Of a DNA stretch of 64,000 bases, positions 1 through 8,696 are shown one piece after another. The position numbers and the translations under genes are program-made. The stretch is from GWF2-38-69 sp965228125 (GTDB lineage Bacteria > Verrucomicrobiota > Lentisphaeria > Victivallales > GWF2-38-69): positions 1,302,001 through 1,366,000 of the forward strand of contig OZ245791.1 of NCBI GenBank assembly GCA_965228125.1, written 5' to 3'. Under the pieces are notes generated by a model, which worked only from the letters and a program-made list of their open reading frames with translations, ran no database searches and had not been told where the DNA came from. Within the stretch, counting starts at the first letter, position 1. Every line of letters starts with the position of its first letter.

Positions 1-1213
1 AACCTTTTGTTACAGAATCAAGGATAACATTAAAAGTTTTTCCTACAAGGTTTGAATTATATTTTAAAGAGTTTTCTGTATGAATCTTTTGAATTATTTC
101 AGCTCTCTTCTGTGCTATCTCGGTTGGAATTTTGTTAGGGAGGGTCGAGGCCTTGGTTCCAGATTCGCAGTAAAAGGGAAATACTCCGACTCTTTCAAAT
201 TTTTGCGTTCGTACGAAATCTTCCAATTCTTTGAAGTGTTCTTCCGTTTCCCCCGGGAAACCGACAAGAAATGTAGTCCTGATAATCATTCCTTCGATTT
301 TTCGGAGTTTTTTAATAACTTCTGTAATGTGTTTTTTATTCACCTTGCGGTTCATAGCAGTCAGTAGAAAGTCAGAAATATGCTGAAGCGGGATGTCAAG
401 ATAAGGGATAATGTGTTTTGAATTATTGATAACTTCTATTAACTCATCGCTAATTCCTTCAGGGTGGAGATAATGAAGTCTCAGCCAATAATCGCCTTCG
501 ATTCTGTCAATCTCCTTAAGAAGTCTTGCCAGATTGTTTCCGGAGTCTTTTTTTTCTCTGGAAAAAGCGGTAATATCTTGAGCAATTATGATTATTTCTT
601 TGATTCCTGAGGATACAAGATTTTTAGCCTCACCAATCACTGAGGCAGTATCTCTGCTCCTCAATCCCCCTCTGATAGAAGGGATAGAACAATATGAGCA
701 TTTATTATCACAACCATCTGCTATTTTAATAAAAGCATAGTTTCCCTGCGTAAGCACAAGCCGGGGAGTTTTCTCATCATAAAGAAATGCCGGCCTATAA
801 TCACAGATAGTTTTGCATCCCTGATTACAGGAAAAGTCTTTTTTAAATATTTCTGTTATCCTGAGTGGCAAATTGGGAATTTCTTCAAGTCCAAGCCAAA
901 GATCAACTTCGGGATACTTGGTTGAGTACACTTTATCCTTGTCCCATTGAGTCAAACACCCTGTAATGACAAGTTTTCTTGACGATTTTTTCTTACTTTT
1001 CCATTTAATAAGTTCCTGAATATTTTCTTCAGCTTCGGCTCTTGCAGGCGGAATAAAAGCACATGTGTTAATTACACAGACGCTCGCTTCATTTTTATCA
1101 CCAGTCAAACCAAATCCGTTTTTGATAAGAGCAGCCGCCATAACTTCCGTATCAACAAAATTTTTAGAACATCCAAGGCTTACAAAGTAAATGTATTTTG
1201 TGTTTTCTGACAT
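1..1213 (-). CDS. rimO: Ribosomal protein S12 methylthiotransferase RimO (3' end beyond window)
   Basis: Radical-SAM methylthiotransferase that would add a methylthio group to an aspartate of ribosomal protein S12. I read 404 open codons from the ATG at 1213 to the window edge. The N-terminal UPF0004 domain has Cys15 in SLGCSKNFVDTE, followed by NTCAF and TGCLTQ, the three ligands of the auxiliary cluster. The radical-SAM motif CDNKCSYC is followed by RGGLRSR, and the beginning of a TRAM domain is visible at the edge. The CSKNFVD form of the first motif favours RimO over MiaB, which normally has YGCQMN. An AAGGA ribosome-binding site precedes the ATG. The stop codon lies outside the window. 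Its substrate gene rpsL is at 37.5-37.9 kb. Confidence 0.9.
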   Translation of the reverse strand, partial: MSENTKYIYFVSLGCSKNFVDTEVMAAALIKNGFGLTGDKNEASVCVINTCAFIPPARAEAEENIQELIKWKSKKKSSRKLVITGCLTQWDKDKVYSTKYPEVDLWLGLEEIPNLPLRITEIFKKDFSCNQGCKTICDYRPAFLYDEKTPRLVLTQGNYAFIKIADGCDNKCSYCSIPSIRGGLRSRDTASVIGEAKNLVSSGIKEIIIIAQDITAFSREKKDSGNNLARLLKEIDRIEGDYWLRLHYLHPEGISDELIEVINNSKHIIPYLDIPLQHISDFLLTAMNRKVNKKHITEVIKKLRKIEGMIIRTTFLVGFPGETEEHFKELEDFVRTQKFERVGVFPFYCESGTKASTLPNKIPTEIAQKRAEIIQKIHTENSLKYNSNLVGKTFNVILDSVTKG

Positions 1214-1427
1214 AGTTTTTCCTTTATTAACTGATACTGCAAACAACAAAACTATATAGCTATAACGGTTAAATTCATAACTCTTGCTGCATTTCTATTA
1301 AACCGAATGGGATTATATCGAGGTAATATTATTCAAAAGATTGTATTTTTTTAGGAAAAAATGTATTTTCCAAAATAGTACGAGTTAGCATAGAAATATC
1401 AATATTTTAAAATAAAGGCAAAGGAAT

Positions 1428-2168
1428 ATGCCAAATAAAACAAAATCTGTAAAAATCGGAACGTGGCTGTTTCGTTGGCGCAGTTATCTGCCGCTAGCCT
1501 TAATAATTATTAGTATACCCGCAATTTTGAACTTCTCATATCCGTCAGGTTCGTATGCATATGAGCTTGTTTGGGAAATGTTTTGCTTTGCCGTCTCTTT
1601 GGCCGGACTCTTGATTAGAGCATATACCATCGGGCATACACCTAAGCACACATCTGGAAGAAACACCAAGGATCAAGTCGCATCTGTTTTGAATACAACA
1701 GGAATTTACTCTGTAACCAGAAACCCATTATATTTGGGGAACTTCTTTATGGTTATGGGTGTAGTCATGTTTGCTCGCTGCTGGTGGCTATATCTTGTCT
1801 ATGTTCTTGTTTTCTGGATTTATTATAGACTGATTATCTTAACAGAAGAAGATTTTCTTAGTACAAAGTTCGGGCAAGAATATGATGACTATTGGCAACG
1901 AACTCCTGCCTTTTTCCCTGGAATCAAACAGTGGAAAACCCCCAGTCTGTCTTTTTCGCTGAGAAACGTTTTAAAAAGAGAATACCCTGGTTTTTTTGCC
2001 GTTATTGCCTCATTTACAGTTCTTGACTTCCTTTGCGAGTCTATTCTTGCAGGCAAGTTTAAAATTAGCGTTGTCTGGGTAATTCTATTCTTTTTCGGCC
2101 TTGCAACGTATTTAACTCTGAGATTCCTGAGAAAAAAAACAAGATTGCTCCACGTGGAAGGAAGATAA
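1428..2168 (+). CDS. Isoprenylcysteine carboxyl methyltransferase (ICMT/PEMT)-like integral membrane methyltransferase
   Basis: A 246-residue membrane protein. Two hydrophobic segments lie near residues 18-62, then comes the family core around residues 90-165: GIYSVTRNPLYLGNFF, a hydrophobic pair, and EEDFLSTKFGQEYDDYWQRTP. The RNPxYLG and EE...FG.EY..Y signatures are those of the ICMT/phospholipid methyltransferase superfamily, SAM-dependent enzymes active at the membrane. Two further transmembrane stretches near residues 185-235 extend the C terminus beyond the core. The substrate cannot be deduced; bacterial members act on lipids or small molecules and often have no assigned function. It stands alone, divergent from rimO and convergent with the peroxiredoxin gene. 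AAGGA precedes the ATG. Confidence 0.72.
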   Translation: MPNKTKSVKIGTWLFRWRSYLPLALIIISIPAILNFSYPSGSYAYELVWEMFCFAVSLAGLLIRAYTIGHTPKHTSGRNTKDQVASVLNTTGIYSVTRNPLYLGNFFMVMGVVMFARCWWLYLVYVLVFWIYYRLIILTEEDFLSTKFGQEYDDYWQRTPAFFPGIKQWKTPSLSFSLRNVLKREYPGFFAVIASFTVLDFLCESILAGKFKISVVWVILFFFGLATYLTLRFLRKKTRLLHVEGR

Positions 2169-2180
2169 ACACAATAAATA

Positions 2181-2225
2181 ACGGTCTGACAAACGCTAAT
2201 AATAACGTACAAATTGTCAGACCGT
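2181..2225. terminator. Long inverted repeat between convergent genes, possible bidirectional terminator
   Basis: The arms ACGGTCTGACA (2181-2191) and TGTCAGACCGT (2215-2225) are a perfect 11-bp inverted repeat around a 23-nt loop. They sit between the ends of the methyltransferase gene and the convergent peroxiredoxin gene. On the plus strand a T-rich run follows about 13 nt after the stem; on the minus strand the tail is only TATTTATTG. The hairpin is certain, but its termination efficiency is inferred. Confidence 0.5.
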
Positions 2226-2245
2226 ATGGCCACGCTACTATTTTT

Positions 2246-2851
2246 TTAATTCATTGCGTCGAAGACTTTTCCTACCATCGCTTCTGATGGTTTCAAGGTT
2301 TTCTGTCCTGTTTTCCATTTAGCTGGGCATACTTCTGCAGGATTTTTGGCAACGTAAAGATTTGCTGTTACTTTTCTAGCTAATTCATCTGCACTCCTGC
2401 CAACATTATAGTAAGCAACTTCAGATGAAACTAATTTACCTTCAGGATTGATTATAAAAGTGCCTCTTAGAGCCAGGCCTGTAGTTTCGTCGTAAACTCC
2501 GAAGAGCTTTGACACCTTACCTGTCGGATCAGCGGCCATTGCATACCTGACATCGGCTAGGAGTTTCTCATTCTGTTTCCATGCCAAATGCACAAACTGT
2601 GTATCTGTAGACACAGAAACTATTTCCACATTATCATTTTTAAAGTTATCATATTTTTCTGATATATCAGCCAACTCTGTGGGACATACAAAAGTAAAAT
2701 CGGCGGGATAAAAGAACAGCACCGTCCATTTGCCGGCTTTGAGGACTGCTTCAAGTGAAAATTTTCCAAAAGTTCCTTTCTCTGCTTCAAACGTGGTCAT
2801 TTCGAAATCTGGAACGACCATTCCAACTCTAACAACTGGTTCATGACACAT
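2246..2851 (-). CDS. ahpC: Typical 2-Cys peroxiredoxin (AhpC/Prx1 family)
   Basis: Thiol peroxidase reducing H2O2, organic hydroperoxides and probably peroxynitrite, in the cytoplasm. The peroxidatic Cys56 is in DFTFVCPTEL and the resolving Cys175 is in EVCPAKW, so both catalytic cysteines of a typical 2-Cys enzyme are present. The 201-residue length is normal for the Prx1/AhpC group. No ahpF-like reductase lies next to it, so electrons probably come from a thioredoxin-type donor elsewhere. It heads a minus-strand row with a flavin reductase 44 bp upstream, although a joint transcript is not proven. AGGAGG lies upstream of the ATG at 2851. In an otherwise anaerobic gene set this fits oxidative-stress defence. 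Confidence 0.9.
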   Translation of the reverse strand: MCHEPVVRVGMVVPDFEMTTFEAEKGTFGKFSLEAVLKAGKWTVLFFYPADFTFVCPTELADISEKYDNFKNDNVEIVSVSTDTQFVHLAWKQNEKLLADVRYAMAADPTGKVSKLFGVYDETTGLALRGTFIINPEGKLVSSEVAYYNVGRSADELARKVTANLYVAKNPAEVCPAKWKTGQKTLKPSEAMVGKVFDAMN

Positions 2852-2895
2852 AAAAATACCTCCTAAAATGTTAATTCTTTAACTACTATAATTAA

Positions 2896-3654
2896 TTAGC
2901 TTGGTCTCCGTGATCCATTTGTATTTTCCAGAGCCTTCTTTTCCAGCTCGTCAAATCTATCATTGGCTCTTTTATAATAGTCGTCTATAGGAAGAAGAGG
3001 GCTATCGAGTTTTTTTTGAAGTTCTGTGCTAATGCCTCCTTGCTCAAAAATTTCTCTATAGGCTTTTTTCAGATTTGAATAATAAGGCGTTGTCAGCATC
3101 TTGACAAATACATTATCAACTTTCAGAAGCGGCCCCTGAGCCTTGTAGATTTCAGCTGAAAGCTCAGCTTTCATATTCCTTGCCATTCGCCTGTAAAGAA
3201 CCTTCAATACTTCAAAATGTGACTGCTCTGGAAAACCACAGTTTGATATGGCAATTATTTTAAGTTTTTTGTCGCGTTTGTATCTTTTTAAGTGAACAGC
3301 TTCTCCATTTTCATCTTTTTCAAATCTTGGATTTGAATTAGGAATGCAGCGATCAAGAAAGTTTTTCAAAAGCCCTGTTATATTATCCACATAGAGCGGA
3401 CAGGCGTAAACTATATAGTCAGAATCGCGCATACTTTCCAATAGCTCGTTCACATCGTCATTAATAACGCACTTTCCAGGAGTTTGGAACCAACATGAGA
3501 AACAGCCGGTACAGTGATTGATTTTTTTTGATGCCAGTTCAATATAGTTTAGTTCATAAGATTTTTCCTTGATGACTTCAAAAAGCCCTTCAAGCATCCT
3601 GTATGAGGTTCCGTTAGCCCCTCTGGGACTACCGTTAACGACTGTTATCTTCAT
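2896..3654 (-). CDS. NAD(P)H-dependent FMN reductase / iron-sulfur flavoprotein family
   Basis: A 252-residue flavodoxin-fold oxidoreductase. The N terminus carries the FMN phosphate loop VNGSPRGANGTS (residues 6-17). The segment CTGCFSCWF...KC gives cysteines 48, 51, 54 and 62 in the compact arrangement of iron-sulfur flavoproteins. CPLYVDNITGLLKNFLDR around residue 85 is the second flavin-binding element. The C-terminal part (about residue 150 onward) resembles the longer members of the family and ends in a charged helix. It overlaps the upstream membrane-protein gene by 20 nt, which suggests translational coupling. The electron acceptor is not predictable. Confidence 0.75.
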   Translation of the reverse strand: MKITVVNGSPRGANGTSYRMLEGLFEVIKEKSYELNYIELASKKINHCTGCFSCWFQTPGKCVINDDVNELLESMRDSDYIVYACPLYVDNITGLLKNFLDRCIPNSNPRFEKDENGEAVHLKRYKRDKKLKIIAISNCGFPEQSHFEVLKVLYRRMARNMKAELSAEIYKAQGPLLKVDNVFVKMLTTPYYSNLKKAYREIFEQGGISTELQKKLDSPLLPIDDYYKRANDRFDELEKKALENTNGSRRPS

Positions 3655-4186
3655 TTGTTTTTTTCTCCTGCTTTTTCATTGCTTGCTTCTTATAGTACTC
3701 TGGAAATTTTTTAGTAAAAACTATAGATATCAAGATTGTCGCAATTGAGACATAAACGGAATGATATCCGAATATCGGCAACAATGTATTGCTCGTCATA
3801 GCTATAGCCCACACCGCAGTAACAATCTGGTTGACTTTCAGAAAACCGGGAGTATTCCATTTATCCTTTGGGACTTCTTCTTTGGCATACTGAATAGTAA
3901 AAGGTTTATTTACTATTAACGAAATCCAAGCCATTATGGCAAATGAACCCGTCATTATGCTTGTTTTGAGCATTACAGGAACTTTAAAAGGAACAAGGCA
4001 TAGTATCAGCAAGCCCACCATTGATAAAAGGACTACCCATCCAACAAGAAAACCTTTTTTGAGTCGTTTGCGTTCAGGTGACAGGATCAAAACAAATATT
4101 GAAACAGACAGTGCTGTTGCTGCTCCCGTGTAATGTTGGAGTACGAGAAATATTATCCATGGCAAAAATGACAATAAGAGCTTCAT
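3635..4186 (-). CDS. Integral membrane protein of unknown function
   Basis: About 183 residues with five or six hydrophobic segments, a basic loop (ERKRLKKG) after the second, and a highly charged Lys/Glu-rich C-terminal tail. I placed the start at the ATG at 4186 because AAGGA lies 9-10 nt upstream of it; a longer in-frame reading to 4228 has no comparable site. The arrangement recalls small intracellular-septation/DUF-type membrane proteins, but I do not recognise a family. The 20-nt overlap with the FMN reductase gene suggests that the two are made together, perhaps as a membrane redox pair. That is inference. Confidence 0.6.
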   Translation of the reverse strand: MKLLLSFLPWIIFLVLQHYTGAATALSVSIFVLILSPERKRLKKGFLVGWVVLLSMVGLLILCLVPFKVPVMLKTSIMTGSFAIMAWISLIVNKPFTIQYAKEEVPKDKWNTPGFLKVNQIVTAVWAIAMTSNTLLPIFGYHSVYVSIATILISIVFTKKFPEYYKKQAMKKQEKKTNEDNSR

Positions 4187-4208
4187 TGCAACGAATTCCT
4201 TATGACTT

Positions 4209-4238
4209 TTGGCACAAACCCGATACAATATTTATAGA
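4209..4238 (+). promoter_or_regulatory. Candidate sigma-70 promoter for aguAB
   Basis: TTGGCA (4209-4214) and TATAGA (4233-4238) are separated by 18 bp, about 70 bp before the aguA ATG. The -35 matches 5 of 6 consensus bases but the -10 is weak. It is the best pair I could see in this divergent intergenic region. Confidence 0.3.
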
Positions 4239-4305
4239 TTAGAAATATAAGGAAAAAAAGAACAACTTATAAAAATAATAACAGATACTCTCCTGTAAAT
4301 TTTTT

Positions 4306-5337
4306 ATGAATATGAAAAAGAAAACCTCATTTATGCCGCCTGAATGGCATGAAAAACAAAAAACATTTATGGAATGGCCAGCTCGTAAAACTATCTGGAA
4401 CATAGGCTTAGATAAAGCAAAAAAGGCTTATTCCAATGTAGCAAATGCGATTTCCGAATTTGAAGAAGTCACAATAATAATCAATGAAGGAGAACTTGAT
4501 GAAGCTCAACGGTTATTGAGTTCGCAGATCGATATTCTGGAAATCCCGCACGATGATTCATGGTTCAGGGACAATGGCCCTACGTTTATATTTAATGAAG
4601 ACGTGCTTTCAGCCGTATGTTGGAAATTTAATGCTTGGGGCGAAAAGTTTTTGCCTTACAATAAAGATGCAATGGCTGCCCAAAAATTACTTGAACATCT
4701 TAAAATCCCGGCTCATAAATCTGAAATTATAATGGAAGGCGGTTCTTTTCATGTAGATGGATGTGGAACTCTTCTAACTACCATGGAATGTTTGTTAAAC
4801 CCCAATAGAAATAAAAATCTTACGCAAAAAGATATAGAGAATGAATTGTCCAAATTTCTCGGCGTAGAAAATTTTATATGGTTAAATAGAGGTGTTTTCG
4901 GCGATGAAGACACAGACGGGCATATTGATAACCTAGCTTGTTTCGCAAACGAAGAGATTATTGTTGTACAGAGCTGCCATGATTCCGATGATGACAATTA
5001 TCCGAGGTTCAACGAAAATTTTCAAATTCTTAAAAATGCTGTTAATCTTAAAGGAAGGAAGTACGAAATACTCGAAATAGAACAGCCTCCAGCCCGTTTT
5101 ATGGGAGATAAAAGGCTTGCTCTTAGCTATATAAACTATTATCCGGTAAATGGAGGCATAATCCTTCCTGTTTTTGGAGACGAAGCAAAAAAATATGATA
5201 AAAATGCTGAAGCCAGACTTAGAGAAGTTTATCCAGGCAGGAAAATAGTACCAATCGATGGAAGCCATATCATTACCGGCGGAGGAAATATCCACTGCAT
5301 CACTCAGCAAATGCCTAAAGTAAAAGTCGTAAAATAG
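4306..5337 (+). CDS. aguA: Agmatine deiminase
   Basis: Hydrolyses agmatine to N-carbamoylputrescine and ammonia (guanidine-modifying enzyme superfamily, PAD-like fold). At 343 residues it is of normal length. Visible signatures are MPPEWHEKQKTFMEWP near the N terminus, DDSWFRDNGPTF with the substrate-binding acids, EGGSFHVDG, DEDTDGHIDNLACF, and the catalytic cysteine in GGGNIHCITQQ near residue 331. It lies 11 bp upstream of the N-carbamoylputrescine amidase gene, so the two encode consecutive steps to putrescine. No arginine decarboxylase is present in the window, so agmatine must come from outside or from a gene elsewhere. No strong Shine-Dalgarno site precedes the first ATG; a second Met at residue 3 is an alternative start. 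Confidence 0.93.
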   Translation: MNMKKKTSFMPPEWHEKQKTFMEWPARKTIWNIGLDKAKKAYSNVANAISEFEEVTIIINEGELDEAQRLLSSQIDILEIPHDDSWFRDNGPTFIFNEDVLSAVCWKFNAWGEKFLPYNKDAMAAQKLLEHLKIPAHKSEIIMEGGSFHVDGCGTLLTTMECLLNPNRNKNLTQKDIENELSKFLGVENFIWLNRGVFGDEDTDGHIDNLACFANEEIIVVQSCHDSDDDNYPRFNENFQILKNAVNLKGRKYEILEIEQPPARFMGDKRLALSYINYYPVNGGIILPVFGDEAKKYDKNAEARLREVYPGRKIVPIDGSHIITGGGNIHCITQQMPKVKVVK

Positions 5338-5348
5338 GAGTTATATAT

Positions 5349-6227
5349 ATGAGAAAAGTGAAAGTCGCTGCGACTCAAATGGCGTGCACTTCCGATTCGC
5401 AACACAATATTTTAAATGCTGAAAAACTAGTCAGGAAAGCCGCGCAGTCAGGAGCAAACATTATCCTTCTGCAGGAACTTTTTGAGAATCTTTATTTTTG
5501 CCAGGTAGAAAGACCTGAATTTATGGAATTTGCTACAGAACTTGAAAATAACCCTGCACTAAAACACTTTCAGAAAATAGCCAAAGAGCTCGCCGTAGTT
5601 CTTCCCATAAGCTTTTATGAGAAAAAAAATAATGCAAAATACAACTCTCTGGCAGTCATAGACGCTGACGGCACAATAATAGATTTGTACAGGAAATCTC
5701 ACATCCCTGACGGGCCAGGCTATGAAGAAAAATTCTATTTCAATCCCGGCGATACGGGGTTCAAAGTTTTTCACACAAAATTTGCAAAAATCGGGATTGG
5801 CATATGTTGGGATCAGTGGTTTCCTGAAACAGCCAGATGCCTTGCATTGCAGGGGGCAGAAATTATCTTCTTCCCTACTGCGATCGGCTCAGAACCCAAA
5901 TATCCTGATATTGATTCAAAAAATCATTGGCAAATATCCATGAGAGGGCATGCTGCCAGCAACATGGTTCCTGTAATAGCATCTAATCGCATAGGTACTG
6001 AAACTTTCGATGATTCTAAAATCACATTCTATGGCTCGTCCTTCATTGCTGGGCCACAGGGAGAACTGATAGAGGAAGCAGATAAAATTACAGAGTCGGT
6101 TTTGGTTGCTGAATTCGATTTAAATGATATCGCACGGAAGCGTTCAGCCTGGGGAATATTCAGAGACAGAAGGCCAGAACTTTATAGCCCTATTCTTACT
6201 CTTGACGGCGAAACCCGCAAGCAATAG
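5349..6227 (+). CDS. aguB: N-carbamoylputrescine amidase (nitrilase superfamily)
   Basis: Cleaves N-carbamoylputrescine to putrescine, CO2 and ammonia, the second step of the agmatine route. The nitrilase triad is intact: Glu43 (LLQELFE), Lys116 (LYRKSHIPDGPGY) and Cys153 (GIGICWDQWFPE). The 292-residue length and the HIPDGPGY and RDRRPELY segments match this amidase subfamily well. It is coupled to aguA by an 11-bp gap carrying TAGGAG. The gene ends 37 bp before the end of the convergent cmk gene, with no clear terminator between them. Polyamines are abundant in bacteria, and this two-gene route replaces ornithine decarboxylase. Confidence 0.93.
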   Translation: MRKVKVAATQMACTSDSQHNILNAEKLVRKAAQSGANIILLQELFENLYFCQVERPEFMEFATELENNPALKHFQKIAKELAVVLPISFYEKKNNAKYNSLAVIDADGTIIDLYRKSHIPDGPGYEEKFYFNPGDTGFKVFHTKFAKIGIGICWDQWFPETARCLALQGAEIIFFPTAIGSEPKYPDIDSKNHWQISMRGHAASNMVPVIASNRIGTETFDDSKITFYGSSFIAGPQGELIEEADKITESVLVAEFDLNDIARKRSAWGIFRDRRPELYSPILTLDGETRKQ

Positions 6228-6264
6228 CTACATATACATTTGATGCTATAGAACGGGACATACT

Positions 6265-6945
6265 TCAAGACACAATGATATTGGCAATCAGCTTAATTAT
6301 TTCTTCAATACTTAAACTGCTGCTGTCGATTAGAATAGCATCATCTGCTTTTTTTAGAGGGGCGATTTCCCTTTTTGAGTCTATTTCATCCCTCATTGCA
6401 ATATCTTTTGCTACACTCTCTACAGTAGAATCTTTTAAAGTTTCGCCCGACTGAGCAAGCCTTCTTTTTGCTCTTACTTCAGGAGACGCGGTAAGAAAGA
6501 ATTTATACTTTGCATCAGGAAATACGTTTGTACCTATGTCCCGGCCTTCCATTAGTATTGCTCCAAGTTTCACCATTTCGCGCTGTTCTGCTACAAGCCA
6601 GTCTCTTATGGCTTTACTCTTAGAAACGACACTTACATTTGCTGCCACATCAGGAGACCGGATCTTCTCCAGATCAGCCGGAGACGAATTGATAATAAGC
6701 ACGAGCTTGTCGTCTTTGTCTTTTTCGTAAGTAATTTGATTTTCTGAAGCTATTTTCTCAAAATCTGACTCAACAGGGTTATTTAAATCAATATTCCTCT
6801 CCAGAGCTATTAGAGTAGCCCCTCTATACATGTTACCGGTATTTATATAGTATATTCCAAGCTTTTGGGCAAGGAGATTGGCTATAGTGCTTTTTCCTGA
6901 TGCAGCAGGGCCGTCTATTGCTATCACATTTTTCATCTGTCGCAT
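6265..6945 (-). CDS. cmk: Cytidylate (CMP/dCMP) kinase
   Basis: Phosphorylates CMP and dCMP with ATP in the cytoplasm. The Walker A loop GPAASGKST starts at residue 12, followed by INTGNMYRGATL, EGRDIGTNVFPDA and the Lid-region arginines in RAKRR. At 226 residues it is a full-length bacterial Cmk. The ATG at 6945 follows the stop of the CobS-like gene without a gap, so the two are probably coupled. Met4 (6936) is an equally possible start because no Shine-Dalgarno site decides between them. It is the last gene of the def-mre-PBP2 row. In many bacteria cmk lies beside plsC and rpsA, and here plsC is two genes upstream. Confidence 0.93.
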   Translation of the reverse strand: MRQMKNVIAIDGPAASGKSTIANLLAQKLGIYYINTGNMYRGATLIALERNIDLNNPVESDFEKIASENQITYEKDKDDKLVLIINSSPADLEKIRSPDVAANVSVVSKSKAIRDWLVAEQREMVKLGAILMEGRDIGTNVFPDAKYKFFLTASPEVRAKRRLAQSGETLKDSTVESVAKDIAMRDEIDSKREIAPLKKADDAILIDSSSLSIEEIIKLIANIIVS

Positions 6946-7746
6946 TTAGTTTATATAGGTAATAAAAACCAGTCCTATAAAAAGAACCAGTATTTCAGTG
7001 TATTTACCCACAATCCCTATCACTTCACCATTAAGCATATTGTTTTTGTCGAGATGATTTTTAGTCTTTATTCCCAGAAAAATGATAAGCGCAAACGCAC
7101 ATATTGTAGGTAAAATGTGAAAACCCGAAAAAATAACGCAAATTATCCCTGAAATTACCCACATGATATTCTGCTCTTTTTTCCCTGCATGGACATAAAT
7201 TTCCTTAGAGTCATTTGTTTCTACTGATGCAAGATGCCCCTGAACAGACATTATAAGTACTGCAGTTATCACTATCCATCCCGGGTGATTATGATAAACC
7301 AGAAAAGCCAGGCTCATAATTCTAACCGCAAGAATTGTAATAAAAATATAAATATAAATATAATTTGTTTCGGTGTCAGTAGAGGTTCTTTTCATTTTAT
7401 CATTTGAAAAATTCGCCCATCTTGATGAAAGATTATTCACAAGAGCAGTAGTGTCTTTACCTTGAGTAAGAATTTCCCAGATAAAAACAACTATCAGCGA
7501 ACAAACTATAGAAGCAGGAATAGGCCCGAATATAAAGTTTGCTGCAACAATTATTACAAAAGCCACAAACCCTATGAGCAACCCAACAAACGGAATGGCA
7601 AAAATTACTAGATCATCTTCTTCTGCATCAATATAGTATAATTCTTTACTGAACCTGCCTGAAGCAGGAAAAGGCATTTCAAAGAAAATATTCCAGGCCT
7701 TTAAAAAGGCCATATAAAAGTTTCTCAGAAAGTCTTTGTTATCCAT
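6946..7746 (-). CDS. Divergent CobS-like polytopic membrane protein, function unknown
   Basis: About 266 residues with six or seven transmembrane segments. The start at 7746 is chosen because AGGAG lies about 8 nt upstream; the reading to 7794 lacks this. Three places resemble adenosylcobinamide-GDP ribazoletransferase (CobS): MPFP near residue 24, IPFVGLLIGFVAF around residue 50, and LNGEVIGIVGKYTEILVL at the C terminus, like the CobS TGDxLGA...E segment. The acidic catalytic motif of CobS (HLDGLADTxDG) is not there: LTQGKDTTALVNNL stands at the equivalent place. If it is related to CobS it is probably not a cobalamin synthase. There are no cobalamin genes nearby, and its neighbours plsC and cmk suggest a lipid or nucleotide-lipid context. 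The family assignment is tentative. Confidence 0.45.
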   Translation of the reverse strand: MDNKDFLRNFYMAFLKAWNIFFEMPFPASGRFSKELYYIDAEEDDLVIFAIPFVGLLIGFVAFVIIVAANFIFGPIPASIVCSLIVVFIWEILTQGKDTTALVNNLSSRWANFSNDKMKRTSTDTETNYIYIYIFITILAVRIMSLAFLVYHNHPGWIVITAVLIMSVQGHLASVETNDSKEIYVHAGKKEQNIMWVISGIICVIFSGFHILPTICAFALIIFLGIKTKNHLDKNNMLNGEVIGIVGKYTEILVLFIGLVFITYIN

Positions 7747-7822
7747 TAGAAAAGCTCCTGTTTTTTGAAATACAAAGGTTTGAAGATAGCGCAATTATAA
7801 TCTTATAATTTGCAAAACTCAA

Positions 7823-8605
7823 CTAACCAATTGCGGTTTTTTTATCCAGAATCTCTACGAAATTGTTATTCATATATTCATATACCTGCGCGCAAAATTC
7901 TTTTCTGTTGACATCATTCTCAGGGATAATAGGATCTAGAATATATAAATCTGCTTTAATTTGCCTTTTGCTTAACACTTTCCATGCATGAACAAGAAGA
8001 GAATCTCCATCTCCATACCATGCTACTGAATCATCTTCATATTTCAACAGGACGGGACAAACAGGAAAACCCCCACTAATTGCCGCTTCAAAAGTAGTTG
8101 ATTTAAACGGGAGTAAATCTGTTTTCCCGCTTGAAGTTGTGCCTTCAGGGAAAGTAATGAGATTTATGCCATTTTCTATGGTGTTTTTAAAGTCGTGAAG
8201 CACTTTCTTAGCACTTTGCTTAGCAGACCTATTAATCCAAATTGGTTTGGAAAGGCCTAACCCCCAACCTAAAACAGGCCAATTTTTAATATCGTCTTTA
8301 GGGGCATAGCGTAGAGGAAAGACAGAACCGAGAAGGAAAATATCAATGTAGCTCACATGGTTTGATACAATTAATCCTGCATGATTTTTTGTATCTCCAT
8401 GAATTTTTATTTTCAACCCAAATACAACAGCGCTTCCTTTTGCCCATAATTTGGCACAATGGCTAAGTATCCTTATTGAAACCCAGCCTGTCTTGAAATA
8501 GTAGAAATATACGGCAATACCTCCAACGATAAAAAGCCAGACAAAGAATAGTATAAATTTAACAATAAAAAGAATCGTTCCTAAAACAGCAAATAGAATT
8601 TTCAT
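7823..8605 (-). CDS. plsC: 1-acyl-sn-glycerol-3-phosphate acyltransferase (PlsC family)
   Basis: Acylates lysophosphatidic acid to phosphatidic acid at the cytoplasmic membrane. The 260-residue protein has an N-terminal hydrophobic stretch (residues 3-37). The HX4D catalytic motif follows at His83-Asp88 (NHVSYID), and then block III, TFPEGTTSSG (residues 151-160), which binds the glycerol phosphate. Length and motif spacing are normal for PlsC. It lies downstream of PBP2 after a 91-bp gap with a possible terminator, and upstream of the CobS-like gene and cmk. A role in acylating another phosphate acceptor cannot be excluded, because the wider PlsC family includes lyso-ornithine-lipid and lipid A acyltransferases. 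Confidence 0.88.
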   Translation of the reverse strand: MKILFAVLGTILFIVKFILFFVWLFIVGGIAVYFYYFKTGWVSIRILSHCAKLWAKGSAVVFGLKIKIHGDTKNHAGLIVSNHVSYIDIFLLGSVFPLRYAPKDDIKNWPVLGWGLGLSKPIWINRSAKQSAKKVLHDFKNTIENGINLITFPEGTTSSGKTDLLPFKSTTFEAAISGGFPVCPVLLKYEDDSVAWYGDGDSLLVHAWKVLSKRQIKADLYILDPIIPENDVNRKEFCAQVYEYMNNNFVEILDKKTAIG

Positions 8606-8621
8606 GTTCCCTGTACCATTT

Positions 8622-8651
8622 AAAAAAATATAACTAGTATTTAGATACTAG
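8622..8651 (-). terminator. Possible terminator between PBP2 and plsC
   Basis: The stem CTAGTAT/ATACTAG (8634-8640 and 8645-8651) has a 4-nt loop. In the minus direction it is followed by TTATATTTTTTT. The stem is short and AT-rich, so it could be a weak or partial terminator inside the row. Confidence 0.4.
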
Positions 8652-8696
8652 CTTATTTAAAGGTGTTTTTCAAAATAATCTGAAGCTTTGCCTCTA

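Noticed and set aside
80..367. Plus-strand open frame of 95 codons at the left edge
   Set aside because: It lies within rimO on the opposite strand, which is supported by clear motifs.
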